DNA of 64,000 bases, taken from NCBI GenBank assembly GCA_016793095.1, contig JAEUJQ010000042.1, positions 39,799-103,798 on the forward strand, read 5' to 3'. Of the stretch, positions 42,954-52,019 are shown piece after piece. Numbering within the stretch: position 1 is the stretch's first letter; each line of letters opens with the position of its first letter. The translations under genes and the position numbers were made by a program. The stretch is from Myxococcaceae bacterium. Its GTDB lineage: Bacteria; Myxococcota; Myxococcia; Myxococcales; Myxococcaceae. The notes beneath the pieces were generated by a model. The model searched no databases and was not told the origin of the DNA. It saw only the letters and a list, made by a program, of their open reading frames with translations.

Positions 42954-44627
42954 GTGCGCTCCCTGCTCGTCGCTGCCCTCGTCGTGGTCTCGTTCTCAGC
43001 TTGTCCCACCACACCGGTTGGAGTGTCGGAGCCGGGGCCAGTGGGGCCGCAGGGGCCGAAGGGCGACCCTGGCGCAACGGGTCCCGCCGGGCCGGAAGGG
43101 CCGACCGGTGCACAGGGGCCGGCAGGCGTGGCTGGCCCCGCAGGTGCTCAGGGCCCGGCCGGCGCGGCGGGGGCTGCAGGTGCGCAGGGGCCCGCGGGTC
43201 CACAGGGGCCGGCCGGTGCACAGGGCGCACAGGGGCCGCAGGGCCCTCAGGGCATCCAGGGGCCGCAAGGCGCGGTGCTCGTCGTCGACGGCGGCGTCGT
43301 CGTGGGCCCGCCCGGCGCGTCGGTCGTCGTCACGCCCATCACGGCGGGCGGCGCTCCCTGTCAGTACGGCGGCATTCGCGTGACGCAGGTGTCGGACGGC
43401 GGCATCAGCAACGTGTGCAACGGCGCTCCCGGCGCGACCGGCGCGACCGGCCCGGCTGGACCGGTGGGGCCGCAGGGCCAGCAGGGCGCGTCGGTGACGG
43501 CGTCTCCGTTGCCGGTGATGAGCGCCGCGTGCGTGACGGGCGGGGTGCTCGTCGCGTTTCCAGACGGGGGCAGCGTCGCCGTCTGTAACGGCGCGACGGG
43601 GCCTCAGGGTCCGTCGGGCGCCCAGGGCCTTCAGGGTCCCGCAGGGCCGCAGGGGCCCGCCGGAATGACTGGAGCGACGGGTCCAGCTGGCGCTCAGGGT
43701 CCCGCCGGTCCTCAGGGTCCGGCCGGCATGACGGGCGCGACCGGCCCGCAGGGACCTGCCGGGGCTCAGGGCGCGCCGGGGCCGCAGGGGCCTCCGGGCC
43801 CGCCGGGCATCCTGCTGCTGCCAGACGGTGGCCTCGCGCCGGGGCTCTTCAACTCCGAGCTCGGCAGCTTCGTCGGCTTCACGAGCGCGACCTTCCCCGG
43901 CAACCTCGGTGGCCGGGTGGGCGCCCACGCGCTCTGCCAGGCCCAGTTCGGCCCGAACGCCTGGTTCTGCCACGCGACCGAGTTCCTCAACTCGTCGGCG
44001 CAGGGCGCTCCTGCAGGCGGCGCCTGGATCGACTGGAGCGCGGCCGAGAACGGCTCGCCCGTCGTCTCGGGTGGCCTGAGCGCAGGTCGGTCGCCCACGA
44101 GCGGCGGCTCGTGCACCTCGTGGACCTCGACCAGCACCGGGCCAGGCACCCTCACGGTCGGAGTGTTCGGAGAGATCGTCAACAACGCTGCGGGCGTCGA
44201 TTGTTCCCAGGCGCGCCCCGTCGCCTGCTGCGCTGGCGTGCGGCCCACCCGCGTGCGCGGCGTCACCTCGATGCTCTTCACGGGGAACCTCGGGGGGCGT
44301 GTCGGCGCGAACGCGCGGTGCCTGCAGGAGTTCGGAGGCACGGCCCACTTCTGTCACGCTTCGGAGTACCTGCGGGCCGCGTCGTCGCTGCAGCTGCCGA
44401 TGAGCGGCGCGTGGATCGACTGGTCGGCGTCTCCGGTCGACGGCGCCGCCATCACCGCCGGGCTCATCCGCGCGAGTCGCTCGGCCACGAGCGGGGGCTC
44501 CTGCACCTCGTGGACGTCGTCGTCCACCGGGCCCGGTACCCTCACCGTGAGCCGCACGGGCGAGGTCGTCAACAACGCGGCGGGGGTCGACTGCAGCCAG
44601 CAGCGTCCCATTCTCTGCTGCGAGTGA
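42954..44627 (+). CDS. Collagen-like lipoprotein with two C-terminal lectin-like (DUF1554-type) domains
   Basis: 557 residues from GTG 42954. The lipobox is SFSAC. Residues 30-120 and 160-300 are Gly-X-Y repeats ([19 protein letters not shown]), the collagen triple-helix pattern, split by a beta segment with paired Cys. Two homologous domains of about 130 residues follow ([20 protein letters not shown] and [20 protein letters not shown], each with GGAWIDWSA or SGAWIDWSA and closing [16 protein letters not shown]). They match the C-type-lectin-like DUF1554 layout known from Leptospira lipoproteins. A surface adhesin or matrix protein is likely; assembly should be as trimers. Confidence 0.88.
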   Translation: MRSLLVAALVVVSFSACPTTPVGVSEPGPVGPQGPKGDPGATGPAGPEGPTGAQGPAGVAGPAGAQGPAGAAGAAGAQGPAGPQGPAGAQGAQGPQGPQGIQGPQGAVLVVDGGVVVGPPGASVVVTPITAGGAPCQYGGIRVTQVSDGGISNVCNGAPGATGATGPAGPVGPQGQQGASVTASPLPVMSAACVTGGVLVAFPDGGSVAVCNGATGPQGPSGAQGLQGPAGPQGPAGMTGATGPAGAQGPAGPQGPAGMTGATGPQGPAGAQGAPGPQGPPGPPGILLLPDGGLAPGLFNSELGSFVGFTSATFPGNLGGRVGAHALCQAQFGPNAWFCHATEFLNSSAQGAPAGGAWIDWSAAENGSPVVSGGLSAGRSPTSGGSCTSWTSTSTGPGTLTVGVFGEIVNNAAGVDCSQARPVACCAGVRPTRVRGVTSMLFTGNLGGRVGANARCLQEFGGTAHFCHASEYLRAASSLQLPMSGAWIDWSASPVDGAAITAGLIRASRSATSGGSCTSWTSSSTGPGTLTVSRTGEVVNNAAGVDCSQQRPILCCE

Positions 44628-44710
44628 CGTGGGCAGGCGCGGGCGCGATACGGAGCGCTGCGACTTCTGCTACGGCGAGCCGAACGAGGGTCGGTCCCTC
44701 GGCGCTCCGC

Positions 44711-45559
44711 ATGACACCTCGCAGGCTCCGGCTCACCACCACGACCCACGAGTGCGACGTGGCCGGGCTCACGTACGTCTACGCCGTGCGCTCGCGACGC
44801 GCTGGCGGCGTGTCCATCGGCGTGAACCTGAGCCCCAACAACGCGTGCAACTGGCGCTGCGCCTACTGCCAGGTCGCCGGCCTCGTGCGCGGACGGAGCC
44901 CGTCGATCGACCTCGACCGCCTCGAGGCTGAGCTCGAGGAGGTGCTCGCGCGCGCGTCGCGGGGCGAGCTCGTCGAAGGGGGCGGGCCCATTCGGGACAT
45001 CGCCTTCTCCGGCAACGGCGAGCCGACGACGTCGCCCGACTTCGCCCAGGCCGTCGAGCGCGTGGGCCGCGTCGTCGGGCGGATGAGCCCCGCGATCCCC
45101 CTCATCCTCATCACGAACGGCTCCAGGCTCGACCAGGCGCCCGTGCGAGCTGGCGTGCGACGGCTCGGTGAGCTCGGCGGCCGCGTCTGGTTCAAGGTCG
45201 ATCGCGTCACCGCCGCGGGCATCCTCGAGGTGAACGGCGCGCGCGTCCTTCCGGCGGCTCACCTCGCGCGGCTCCGCGTCGCAGCGTCGCTCTGCCCGAC
45301 GTGGGTGCAGTCCTGCTTCTTCGCCCGCCGCGGCGAAGCCCCACCGCCGCCTGAGGTGGACGCCTGGGTCGCGGCGTTGGGGGCGCTGGCGCGCGAGGGC
45401 GTTCCAGTGCGCGGAGTCCTCCTCTACACGCTCGCGCGCACGTCCGCGCAGCCGGGTGGCGACGAGCTCGGCGCGCTCGACGGGGCCTGGCTCGGCGCGC
45501 TCGCTGAGCGCGTTCGCGGGGTGGGCATCGCCGACGTCCAGGTGTCGCTCGCCCGCTGA
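44711..45559 (+). CDS. Radical SAM protein
   Basis: 282 residues from ATG 44711. The cluster motif is C46-NWR-C50-AY-C53 in NLSPNNACNWRCAYCQVAGL. IAFSGNGEPTTSPDFAQAVE gives the GNGEPT motif that holds the SAM amino group, and IPLILITNGSRLDQ the next strand. The C-terminal half carries VDRVTAAGILEVNGA and WVAALGALAREGVPVRGVLL. This short type, often annotated as wyosine-like, has no proven reaction, and no target gene is adjacent. Confidence 0.88.
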   Translation: MTPRRLRLTTTTHECDVAGLTYVYAVRSRRAGGVSIGVNLSPNNACNWRCAYCQVAGLVRGRSPSIDLDRLEAELEEVLARASRGELVEGGGPIRDIAFSGNGEPTTSPDFAQAVERVGRVVGRMSPAIPLILITNGSRLDQAPVRAGVRRLGELGGRVWFKVDRVTAAGILEVNGARVLPAAHLARLRVAASLCPTWVQSCFFARRGEAPPPPEVDAWVAALGALAREGVPVRGVLLYTLARTSAQPGGDELGALDGAWLGALAERVRGVGIADVQVSLAR

Positions 45560-45726
45560 TCCGTGTCGAGTGGCGGTCCTGGCCCGAGAAGAGCCGGGGG
45601 GCCGATGCAGCCTTGGCTGAAGCCGCCGGTGTCTCCGCGCTCCGCGATGATCAGCTCGAGACGTCCGTCACGTTCGTCGAAACGAGGTCCATCCGGCGCC
45701 GAAACCGCCGGCCGTGAAGGAGCGCC

Positions 45727-46209
45727 TCAGCGCGGGCGCGGCTGCGTCTGCTTCGCGACGTTCCAGAGGGTCTTTACGGCGGCGACGCGGTCGCACCACG
45801 GCTGTGAAGCAGCGCTGCCGTCGTTGGCGTCGGACTCGGGCGGAGCCTTGCGCGCACACTTCATCTGGAAGTCGGCCAGCAGCTCGCGCTGGGAACGCTC
45901 GGCGAAGGCGCACGCCTTGAGGCCCGCGAGCCGCGCGAAGGTGAGCAGGAAGGACGGCTTGTTGTCGGGTTCGGAGTTGCTGAGCTCGGCGAAGAAGTCG
46001 TCGTAGTCGGGGCCGAACTCCTGTTTCGCGAGGAAGGCGGCAATCTTCTCGGCACGCCTGGCCGGGTCCTTGAGCCCCGCGGCGCCTGACTTCGCCTCGA
46101 CGCCACACAGCAGCGCGAGGTCAGCGCGGAACCGCGCGGGGTCCTCCGGGGGCGGGCGCTCCCCGTCAGGCGCGGCGACGACCAGGAGGGCCAGAACGGC
46201 GGGCGTCAC
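45727..46209 (-). CDS. Small exported protein of unknown function
   Basis: 160 residues from GTG 46209. A short hydrophobic start (PAVLALLVVAAP) acts as a signal or anchor. The rest is helical and charged (ALLCGVEAKSGAAGLKDPAR, FLAKQEFGPDYDDFFAELSN, ERSQRELLADFQMKCARKAP) with paired Cys residues that could bridge in the periplasm. No family recognised. The plus-strand neighbour, the radical SAM gene, is convergent at 167 bp. Confidence 0.7.
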   Translation of the reverse strand: MTPAVLALLVVAAPDGERPPPEDPARFRADLALLCGVEAKSGAAGLKDPARRAEKIAAFLAKQEFGPDYDDFFAELSNSEPDNKPSFLLTFARLAGLKACAFAERSQRELLADFQMKCARKAPPESDANDGSAASQPWCDRVAAVKTLWNVAKQTQPRPR

Positions 46210-46361
46210 GGTGGCACATTCTACCAGACGATGGAGACGACCACCGCTCCCGGCCGGCCCGCAGGAGGGCTCCCCACCTCCGGGTGAGACGGCCCGTCAC
46301 TCGTGCGACACATCATGCTCGCCGGCGTCGAGGGTCCCGCGTCGGAGTGGGCGACGTGGCG

Positions 46362-46604
46362 TCAGAGCTTGTTCAGCCACGGCGAAGTCATCACCTCCAG
46401 CGGAAGCGTGCGACGACCGGCTGGAGTGCGCACCAGCAGGTACCGACCGTTGTAGGGGCAGGCCACCAACCGGCCATCGGCCATCGCGGTCAGGCCGTAG
46501 TGAGACAGTTCCTGGATCGCGTGCGCGAGCCGAACGGCCCACCCTCGGGTCCCGTCGCGTCCGTTGGGAGCCCCTCGGGGAACCTCCAGCCAATCCGCGT
46601 ACAC
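46362..46604 (-). CDS. Small protein of unknown function
   Basis: 80 residues from GTG 46604 (YADWLEVPRGAPNGRDGTRG, then AIQELSHYGLTAMADGRLVA and PYNGRYLLVRTPAGRRTL). The same frame reads well further upstream, AGAELLDRFGCKPDDPHLCG, up to the stop of the next gene at about 46673, but has no ATG, GTG or TTG there; a CTG start or a frameshift from the upstream gene would be needed to include it. No family recognised. Confidence 0.5.
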   Translation of the reverse strand: MYADWLEVPRGAPNGRDGTRGWAVRLAHAIQELSHYGLTAMADGRLVACPYNGRYLLVRTPAGRRTLPLEVMTSPWLNKL

Positions 46605-46672
46605 GCCGCACAGGTGGGGATCGTCGGGCTTGCAGCCGAAGCGGTCGAGCAGCTCGGCTCCGGCGACGGCCT

Positions 46673-47263
46673 TCAGTCGTCCAGCCCGAGGCCGCGCAAG
46701 ATCCGGGGCAGCTCCTTCTGGATCCGCGCCTCCCTCGTCTCCGCCCGCCTGGCCGAAGAGAAGTGCAGCAGGTAGCCGCGCTGCCGTCCCGGCGTGAGCG
46801 CGTGGAACGCCTCGTCCAGCTCGGCGCTCTCGTCGAGCCTGCGCTGGAGCTCCTCGGGGACTCCGTACTCATGCGTCTTCTTGAGCTTCACCTGCTGGCC
46901 GGATCGATCGACGGCGATCGCCTCCTCGATGGTGGCCTTCACGATGGGCTTCCTGGCCTTGACCACCGCGAGGCTCGAGAACCGCAGCTGCCGGGCTGCC
47001 TGCACGTTCTTCGTCTGCTGTACCAGCAGGCCGTGCGCGTCCGTCAGGAGCGCGCCCTTGAAGAACAGCAGCGCGCAGTACGCCTGGAAGCCGTGGATCA
47101 ACACCACGTTGCTGCCCTCACGCGAGTAGCAGGCCTGGCCCCACTTGAGCGACTCCTCGAGGCCGCAGCTGAGCGCGATGGCGCGCAGGGCGTCGAACTC
47201 TGCCCTCCAGCGGCGCTCCTTCTTCAGGACTTCGTCGACGGCGCGGTCCTTCTGGTGCTTCAC
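46673..47263 (-). CDS. YdeI/OmdA-family protein with DUF1801-like N-domain
   Basis: 196 residues from GTG 47263, with AAGGGGAA just upstream. The first half follows DUF1801 (LRAIALSCGLEESLKWGQAC, then NVVLIHGFQAYCALLFFKGA). The second half is the OmdA/YdeI domain (KLKKTHEYGVPEELQRRLDE, AFHALTPGRQRGYLLHFSSA, ARRAETREARIQKELPRIL). Proteins of this group protect against bacteriocins or damage in some reports, but the mechanism is unknown. A 276-bp gap without a gene lies between it and the zinc-ribbon pair on the other strand. Confidence 0.85.
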   Translation of the reverse strand: MKHQKDRAVDEVLKKERRWRAEFDALRAIALSCGLEESLKWGQACYSREGSNVVLIHGFQAYCALLFFKGALLTDAHGLLVQQTKNVQAARQLRFSSLAVVKARKPIVKATIEEAIAVDRSGQQVKLKKTHEYGVPEELQRRLDESAELDEAFHALTPGRQRGYLLHFSSARRAETREARIQKELPRILRGLGLDD

Positions 47264-47539
47264 GGATTCCCCTTCCGGGCGAGAGGCCGGCAGCCTGGAG
47301 TGCGCTGCCCGCCCGAGTCGATCGCGCTCGCGCAGCCGATCGTCGCTTCGCGGTCTCGTCACAGCGACCTGAGGAACAGCTTGTCACGTTGGACCCGGCA
47401 GTCGACTCCTGCGTGACGCCGTCGGGCGTGACCCAGACCAGGTGGCGCCGGTGAGGCCGAAGGGGAGCGCTGATACGGCTCAATCGCCCGACAGCCCGCC
47501 CGTAGTATGGCCGTCGGCCTCGAGGATGGGAGGAGCCCC

Positions 47540-48448
47540 GTGACACCCACGACCCTGCACTGCGGGACCTGCCGCGCCGAGCTCACGCTGCCAGCGGGCG
47601 AGCGCGCGCAGGTCTGCCCGTACTGCGCCAGCCCCAACGTCGCCGTGACCGCGCGCTCGGCGCACGACGAGCCGCTGTTCTGCATCCCCCACGCCGAGGG
47701 CGAGCGGCGCGCGAAGGCCGCGCTCGCGACGTGGCAACGGCAGCTGGGCTTCTTCCGCCACCCGGGTGTGCGCCGGGCGAAGCTCGAGGCCTTCCGCGGT
47801 GTCTACCTGCCCGCCGTGCTGTACAGCGCCGTCGCGCGGGCCAGCTACAGCGCCTCCATCGGCGAGGAGTACTACGTCACCGAGACGTACACGGTGACGG
47901 TGAACGGCAAGACGCAGACGCGGACGCGGCGCGTGAAGAAGCACGAGTGGGTGCCGCTGTCGGGCCGCGCCGATGGCTGGGCCGCCGACATCCTCGTGAG
48001 CGCGAGCCGCGGCGTCGCCAACGACGCCCTCGAGCGCATCGAGCCCTACGACTACGGCCAGCTGCGGCGCTTCTCCACCGGGCTGGTGGCCGGCTGGGGC
48101 GTCGAGACGCCGTCGCGCAGCACCGCCGAGTGCCTCGACTCGGCGCGAGGAGAGCTGGTGCGGCAGCTCGAGGGGAAGCTGGCAGCCTTCATGCCCGGCG
48201 ACACCCACTCGGACCTGCGCTTCTCCACCCGCACGGAGCAGGAGACGGCGACGCCGGTGCTGGTCCCGGTCTGGGTGCTGGCGCTCGCCTTCGCGCCCGA
48301 CACGCCGGCGTTGCAGGTCCTCATCAACGGGCAGACGGGCAAGGTCGCGGCGAAGGTGCCGTGGTCGTGGCCGAGGATCGTCGCGGCGGCCCTGCTCGTG
48401 GCTGCCGTCGTGGCGGCAGCGGTCTTCTTCCTGCGAGGTGGCCGATGA
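47540..48448 (+). CDS. Zinc-ribbon membrane protein (first of a coupled pair)
   Basis: 302 residues from GTG 47540, with GGGAGGAG 4 nt upstream. The N-terminal ribbon is HCGTCRAELTLP and VCPYCASPN. The middle is a soluble beta domain (LPAVLYSAVARASYSASIGE, VTVNGKTQTRTRRVKKHEWV). It ends with one membrane helix (IVAAALLVAAVVAAAVFFL) and a short basic tail, so it is tail-anchored with the ribbon in the cytoplasm. The stop codon overlaps the start of its paralogue by 4 bp (ATGA). The layout recalls TFIIB-type or SprT-like zinc proteins but no family is firm. Confidence 0.8.
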   Translation: MTPTTLHCGTCRAELTLPAGERAQVCPYCASPNVAVTARSAHDEPLFCIPHAEGERRAKAALATWQRQLGFFRHPGVRRAKLEAFRGVYLPAVLYSAVARASYSASIGEEYYVTETYTVTVNGKTQTRTRRVKKHEWVPLSGRADGWAADILVSASRGVANDALERIEPYDYGQLRRFSTGLVAGWGVETPSRSTAECLDSARGELVRQLEGKLAAFMPGDTHSDLRFSTRTEQETATPVLVPVWVLALAFAPDTPALQVLINGQTGKVAAKVPWSWPRIVAAALLVAAVVAAAVFFLRGGR

Positions 48449-49383
48449 CGTGCACCCGCTGCGGCACGGTGCTCGAAGAGGGCGACCTGCGCTGTCCCGT
48501 CTGCGCGCTGCCGACCTCGGCCGCCGGGAGCCCGGGCGCGACGCGCGAGCAGGTGCTGCGCTGCTCCGAGTGCAACGCGTCGCTCGCCTACTCCGCCGAG
48601 CGACAGAACCCGGCGTGCGGCTTCTGCGGCGCCGTCATGCAGGTCGAGATGCCGGTGGACCCGGTGGAGCGGCCGGAGCTGCAGCTGCCCTTCGGCGTCT
48701 CGAAAGAGCAGGCCAGCGCGTCGCTCCGTCAGTGGCTCTCGACGCGGGGCTTCTTCACGCCGTCGGACCTCGCGTCGAGCGCGACGGTGGACTCGCTGCA
48801 CCAGCAGTGGTGGGCGGCGTGGCTGTGCGACGCGGAGGCGCTGGTGAGCTGGGCGGCAGACTCCGACGCAGGCAGCGGCCGCAGCGACTGGGCGCCCCAC
48901 GCGGGCCAGACGCCCATGCAGTGGACGAACCTGCTCATCCCGGCCTCCCGGGGCCTGTCGGCCGAGGAGACGAGCACCCTGGCGGCGCACTACGACCTCG
49001 CCAGCGCTGCGCCGGCGGGCGACGGCCCCGAGGTCGAGCAGTTCGACGTGCAGCGCTCGAAGGCCCGGCTCACCATCACCGCCGCGCTCGAGCGCAACGC
49101 GGCCGAGCTGCTGCAGGGCGGCGTCATTCCCGGGCGGCGGTACCGGAAGGTGAAGGCGTGGCCGCTGCTCTCGAAGCTCGCGACGCGCCGGTTGGTGCTG
49201 CCGGCCTGGGTGGTGACGTGGCAGTACCAGGACAAGCGCTTCCGCGCGGTGGTGCACGGGCAGCGCGCGTCGGTCGTCGTGGGGAAGACGCCCATCTCGT
49301 GGGCGAAGGTGCTGGGCGTCGTCGTCGGCGTGGTGACGCTGCTCGCCACCATCGCTGCGGTGGTGGTGCTGCTCAACCGGTGA
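48445..49383 (+). CDS. Zinc-ribbon membrane protein (second of a coupled pair)
   Basis: 312 residues from ATG 48445, overlapping the first gene by 4 bp. Two Cys-pair ribbons stand at the start: CTRCGTVLEEGDLRCPVC and CSECNASLAYSAERQNPACGFC. The middle repeats the domain of the first gene (LRQWLSTRGFFTPSDLASSA, LIPASRGLSAEETSTLAAHY, LPAWVVTWQYQDKRFRAVVH). It ends in a membrane helix (VLGVVVGVVTLLATIAAVVVLL) and a short tail. The two proteins are paralogues and probably form a complex. Confidence 0.8.
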   Translation: MTCTRCGTVLEEGDLRCPVCALPTSAAGSPGATREQVLRCSECNASLAYSAERQNPACGFCGAVMQVEMPVDPVERPELQLPFGVSKEQASASLRQWLSTRGFFTPSDLASSATVDSLHQQWWAAWLCDAEALVSWAADSDAGSGRSDWAPHAGQTPMQWTNLLIPASRGLSAEETSTLAAHYDLASAAPAGDGPEVEQFDVQRSKARLTITAALERNAAELLQGGVIPGRRYRKVKAWPLLSKLATRRLVLPAWVVTWQYQDKRFRAVVHGQRASVVVGKTPISWAKVLGVVVGVVTLLATIAAVVVLLNR

Positions 49384-49384
49384 C

Positions 49385-49406
49385 AGGTGGGGCGCATCCC
49401 CCACCT
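49385..49406 (+). terminator. Hairpin after the zinc-ribbon pair
   Basis: AGGTGGGG and CCCCACCT form a perfect 8-bp stem over a 6-nt loop, two bases after the stop codon. No U-run follows. Confidence 0.5.
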
Positions 49407-49545
49407 CGTCGGAGGAGCGGCGGCTCGAGGCTCGCTCGCCTCGGCAGCTCGGCGCTGCTGGGGCTCGCGCAGGTCGGGGTCGGTCGAACGACCGACGGTC
49501 GCCTGCCTGATGTCCCGCGCGCGGGCAGGGTCCGATGATGACGAC

Positions 49546-49992
49546 ATGACCCGCGAGGAACTCGAGCTGTTCGCCTTCGTCCGCGACGCCTCCACGTGCG
49601 GCGCGTGGACACGCCCATGCCAGCGCTGCGGCGAGGACGGCCACGACGCTGCCACGCTCTCGATCGCGGGAGTGGTCTCGCTCGTCCGTCGCTCGCCCGG
49701 GAGTGTGCTGTTCTGGCGCCAGGACGGCACCGTGGCCACGGCAGACTGTCTTCGCCCGAAGCCGGCGCCGATGAGGCTGCCTCGCCCCGAGACAGTCGCG
49801 CGCGTGACGCTGGTCGGTGTCACCGTGCTGGCGCTCGTCGCCGTCCTGACCGTGGCGCTCTTCGGAGACAACCTGCGCAAGCTCTACGGCATGTCCTCCG
49901 GGTGCTACGTCGGTGCGGCGGAGGACGTTCGCCCGCGTCGCAGCGTGAAGGGCCTCGACACCTTCACGCCACCGGGCAACGCGCCCTTCTGA
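49546..49992 (+). CDS. Small membrane protein with N-terminal Cys cluster
   Basis: 148 residues from ATG 49546. The N-terminal part has FAFVRDASTCGAWTRPCQRC with three Cys near residues 18-27, possibly zinc-binding. One membrane span (VARVTLVGVTVLALVAVLTV followed by ALF) lies near residues 87-108, with a 40-residue outer tail (NLRKLYGMSSGCYVGAAEDV). No family recognised. Confidence 0.65.
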   Translation: MTREELELFAFVRDASTCGAWTRPCQRCGEDGHDAATLSIAGVVSLVRRSPGSVLFWRQDGTVATADCLRPKPAPMRLPRPETVARVTLVGVTVLALVAVLTVALFGDNLRKLYGMSSGCYVGAAEDVRPRRSVKGLDTFTPPGNAPF

Positions 49993-50063
49993 GCACTTGC
50001 GGACCGGGCGTGGAGGACGACACGATGGGCGCGCAGTCAACCACGCGTCGAGGGGACCCAGGC

Positions 50064-50513
50064 ATGACCGAGTTCAGGATGCACAAGGGCGCTCGTACCG
50101 CCCTCAACATCAGCGCCGCGCTGCTCCTCCTGCTGTGCATCACCATTCCGGTCGCGGCCTGGTTCTTCTACCGCGTCACCAGAGCGAAGGTGACGGTGCG
50201 CCCCGACGGGCTGACCGCCGAAGGGCTGTTGACGGACTCCGTGCAGTTCGACGACGTCGAGCGCTTCGGGGTGCTGCGCATTCCCCTCGCGGCGCGCGGC
50301 ATCGGCGCGGTGCTGGCGAACATGAAGCTCGACAACATGGGCGAGGGCGTGAACCTCGTCTTCCGCCTGAAGAACGGCAAAGACGTGAAGTTCATCGCCA
50401 ACCAGTACGAGCGCCACGCCGAGCTCATCGAGCTGGTGTCGAAGTCGGTGCGGGCGCCCCGCGAGAACCTCACGATGGGTGTCCTGTCGTGGAAGTGGCC
50501 CGAGAAGGCGTGA
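50064..50513 (+). CDS. Small membrane protein with PH-like domain
   Basis: 149 residues from ATG 50064; ATG 50025 is an alternative. One membrane span (ISAALLLLLCITIPVAAWFF) is followed by a beta domain: RAKVTVRPDGLTAEGLLTDS, VQFDDVERFGVLRIPLAARG, NLVFRLKNGKDVKFIANQYE, ending in a helix (ELIELVSKSVRAP). The pattern fits the bacterial PH-domain group (bPH). Function unknown. It lies 3 bp from the convergent kinase gene. Confidence 0.7.
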   Translation: MTEFRMHKGARTALNISAALLLLLCITIPVAAWFFYRVTRAKVTVRPDGLTAEGLLTDSVQFDDVERFGVLRIPLAARGIGAVLANMKLDNMGEGVNLVFRLKNGKDVKFIANQYERHAELIELVSKSVRAPRENLTMGVLSWKWPEKA

Positions 50514-50516
50514 GCC

Positions 50517-52019
50517 TCAGGGCACCTTCTTCTTCGAGAGCGGCTTCGGCTTCTTCCCCACCGGCGCCTTCGGCGGGACGGCGGGGTCGACCTCCTTCTT
50601 GCCGCCCTTCACCCCGACCACGCCCGTCACCTTCGCGGGCGCGAGCTCCGGCTTCATGGTGCGGCACGTCCACGCAAGGCTGACGGGCGTGTTCGCGGCG
50701 AGGTTGGCCTCGAGCACCTTCGAGAAGCGCTGCGCCTTCCCGCCGGGGCAGACGAAGCGCACCTGGTGCTTACCGACCGGGAGCAAGAGCGGCTCCTTCG
50801 GGAGCGCGCGCTGCTTGCCGTCGAGCTCCACGCCGATGGCGTCGGGCGAAGCGAGGGCGAGGCTCCCGGTGAGCGCCGCGACCTCGATGTCCAGGTCGAG
50901 CGTGCCCGCATCGAGCGTGGCGCCACCATCGAGCTCGGCGCCCGCGTCGGGGGCGCCTGCGTCAATCACGAGCGGCGGCGGGGCGTCACCGGCAGGTCTG
51001 GTGGGGGTCGGCCCGGGCCGCGTCTCAGTGGCCTGAGTCCCTCCTCCACCCCCAACGAGCAGCGCGACGACACCGACGACGAGCACCGCCGCGGCGACCC
51101 CTCCGCCGATGACGAGTCGCTTCTTCACGCCCGTGCGCAGCTCGGCGAGCAGCTTCGTCGCCTCCGCCGCCGACGAGGGCCGCTGGGCCGGGCTCTGCCG
51201 GGTGAGCCGATCGACGAACTGCGCGAGGTGCGCTGGCACGCCGCCCGGGAGGGGTTGTTCGCCAGGCACGCCACCCGAGAGCGCCTCGTGCAGCACCACG
51301 CCGAGGGCGTAGAGGTCGCTTCGGTCGTCGGCTTTCCCCCAGCGCTGCTCCGGCGCCATGTACCGGAGGCTGCCCAGCAACGCGGCCGACTCCGTCAGCG
51401 TCGTCGCGCCCGACACCTGCGCGATGCCGAAGTCGCACAGCCGCGGCCCCTCGGGCCCGAGCAGGATGTTGGCTGGCTTGACGTCGCGGTGCACCACGCC
51501 GGCGTCGTGCACGGCCTGCAGCCCCTCGAGCGTCGCGAGCGCGAGCGCCTCGACCTCTGCGGCGGGCATCACACCTTTCTCGAGGCGGTTGCGCAGGTCG
51601 AGGCCCTTCACCAGCTCCATCGAGTACCAGCAGAAGCCGCGGTCCTCGCCCTCCTCGAACAGCTGCACCACGCGCGGGTGCTTCACCTTCGTGAGCGCGC
51701 GGGCCTCACGACGGAAGCGCTCCCGCAACGCCGGCTCGGCCGCCAACATGGGCGACAGCACCTTCATCGCGACCTGCGCGCCGACGGGAGACTCCGCCTC
51801 GTACACCGTGCCCATGCCGCCGCTGCCGAGGCGCTGCACGAGCAGGTGGCCGCTCAACGTCTCGCCCTTCAGGTCCACCTCGGGCCACAGCCTCGCCTGC
51901 CCCGGCGCCGTGTCGACGCGGGTGAGGTCGACCTGCACCGCGCACTGCGTACAGGTGACGAGCCCGACGGTCTGTTCCCTGGGCAGCGGGGTTCTGCAGG
52001 ACGGGCAGAGGAAGTTCAT
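50517..52019 (-). CDS. Zinc-ribbon Ser/Thr protein kinase, membrane-anchored
   Basis: 500 residues. The N-terminus carries a ribbon C5-PS-C8 ... C23-TQ-C26. The kinase domain (about 58-315) is complete: P-loop [17 protein letters not shown] (ATP Lys), [12 protein letters not shown] (catalytic loop), CDFGIAQ (DFG) and YMAPEQRW (APE). A membrane helix ([20 protein letters not shown]) and a Pro/Asp/Ala linker lead to a PEGA-like outer domain ([33 protein letters not shown]). It starts inside the stop codon of the sigma-54 activator gene (ATGA overlap), so the two are one operon. The substrate may be the FHA domain of that partner, by analogy to known pairs. Confidence 0.95.
   Translation of the reverse strand: MNFLCPSCRTPLPREQTVGLVTCTQCAVQVDLTRVDTAPGQARLWPEVDLKGETLSGHLLVQRLGSGGMGTVYEAESPVGAQVAMKVLSPMLAAEPALRERFRREARALTKVKHPRVVQLFEEGEDRGFCWYSMELVKGLDLRNRLEKGVMPAAEVEALALATLEGLQAVHDAGVVHRDVKPANILLGPEGPRLCDFGIAQVSGATTLTESAALLGSLRYMAPEQRWGKADDRSDLYALGVVLHEALSGGVPGEQPLPGGVPAHLAQFVDRLTRQSPAQRPSSAAEATKLLAELRTGVKKRLVIGGGVAAAVLVVGVVALLVGGGGGTQATETRPGPTPTRPAGDAPPPLVIDAGAPDAGAELDGGATLDAGTLDLDIEVAALTGSLALASPDAIGVELDGKQRALPKEPLLLPVGKHQVRFVCPGGKAQRFSKVLEANLAANTPVSLAWTCRTMKPELAPAKVTGVVGVKGGKKEVDPAVPPKAPVGKKPKPLSKKKVP

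Noticed and set aside
41887..44627. Complete Liv transporter operon
   Set aside because: The genes after livH encode a collagen-like lipoprotein and a radical SAM protein; no LivM permease or ABC ATPase motif is present.
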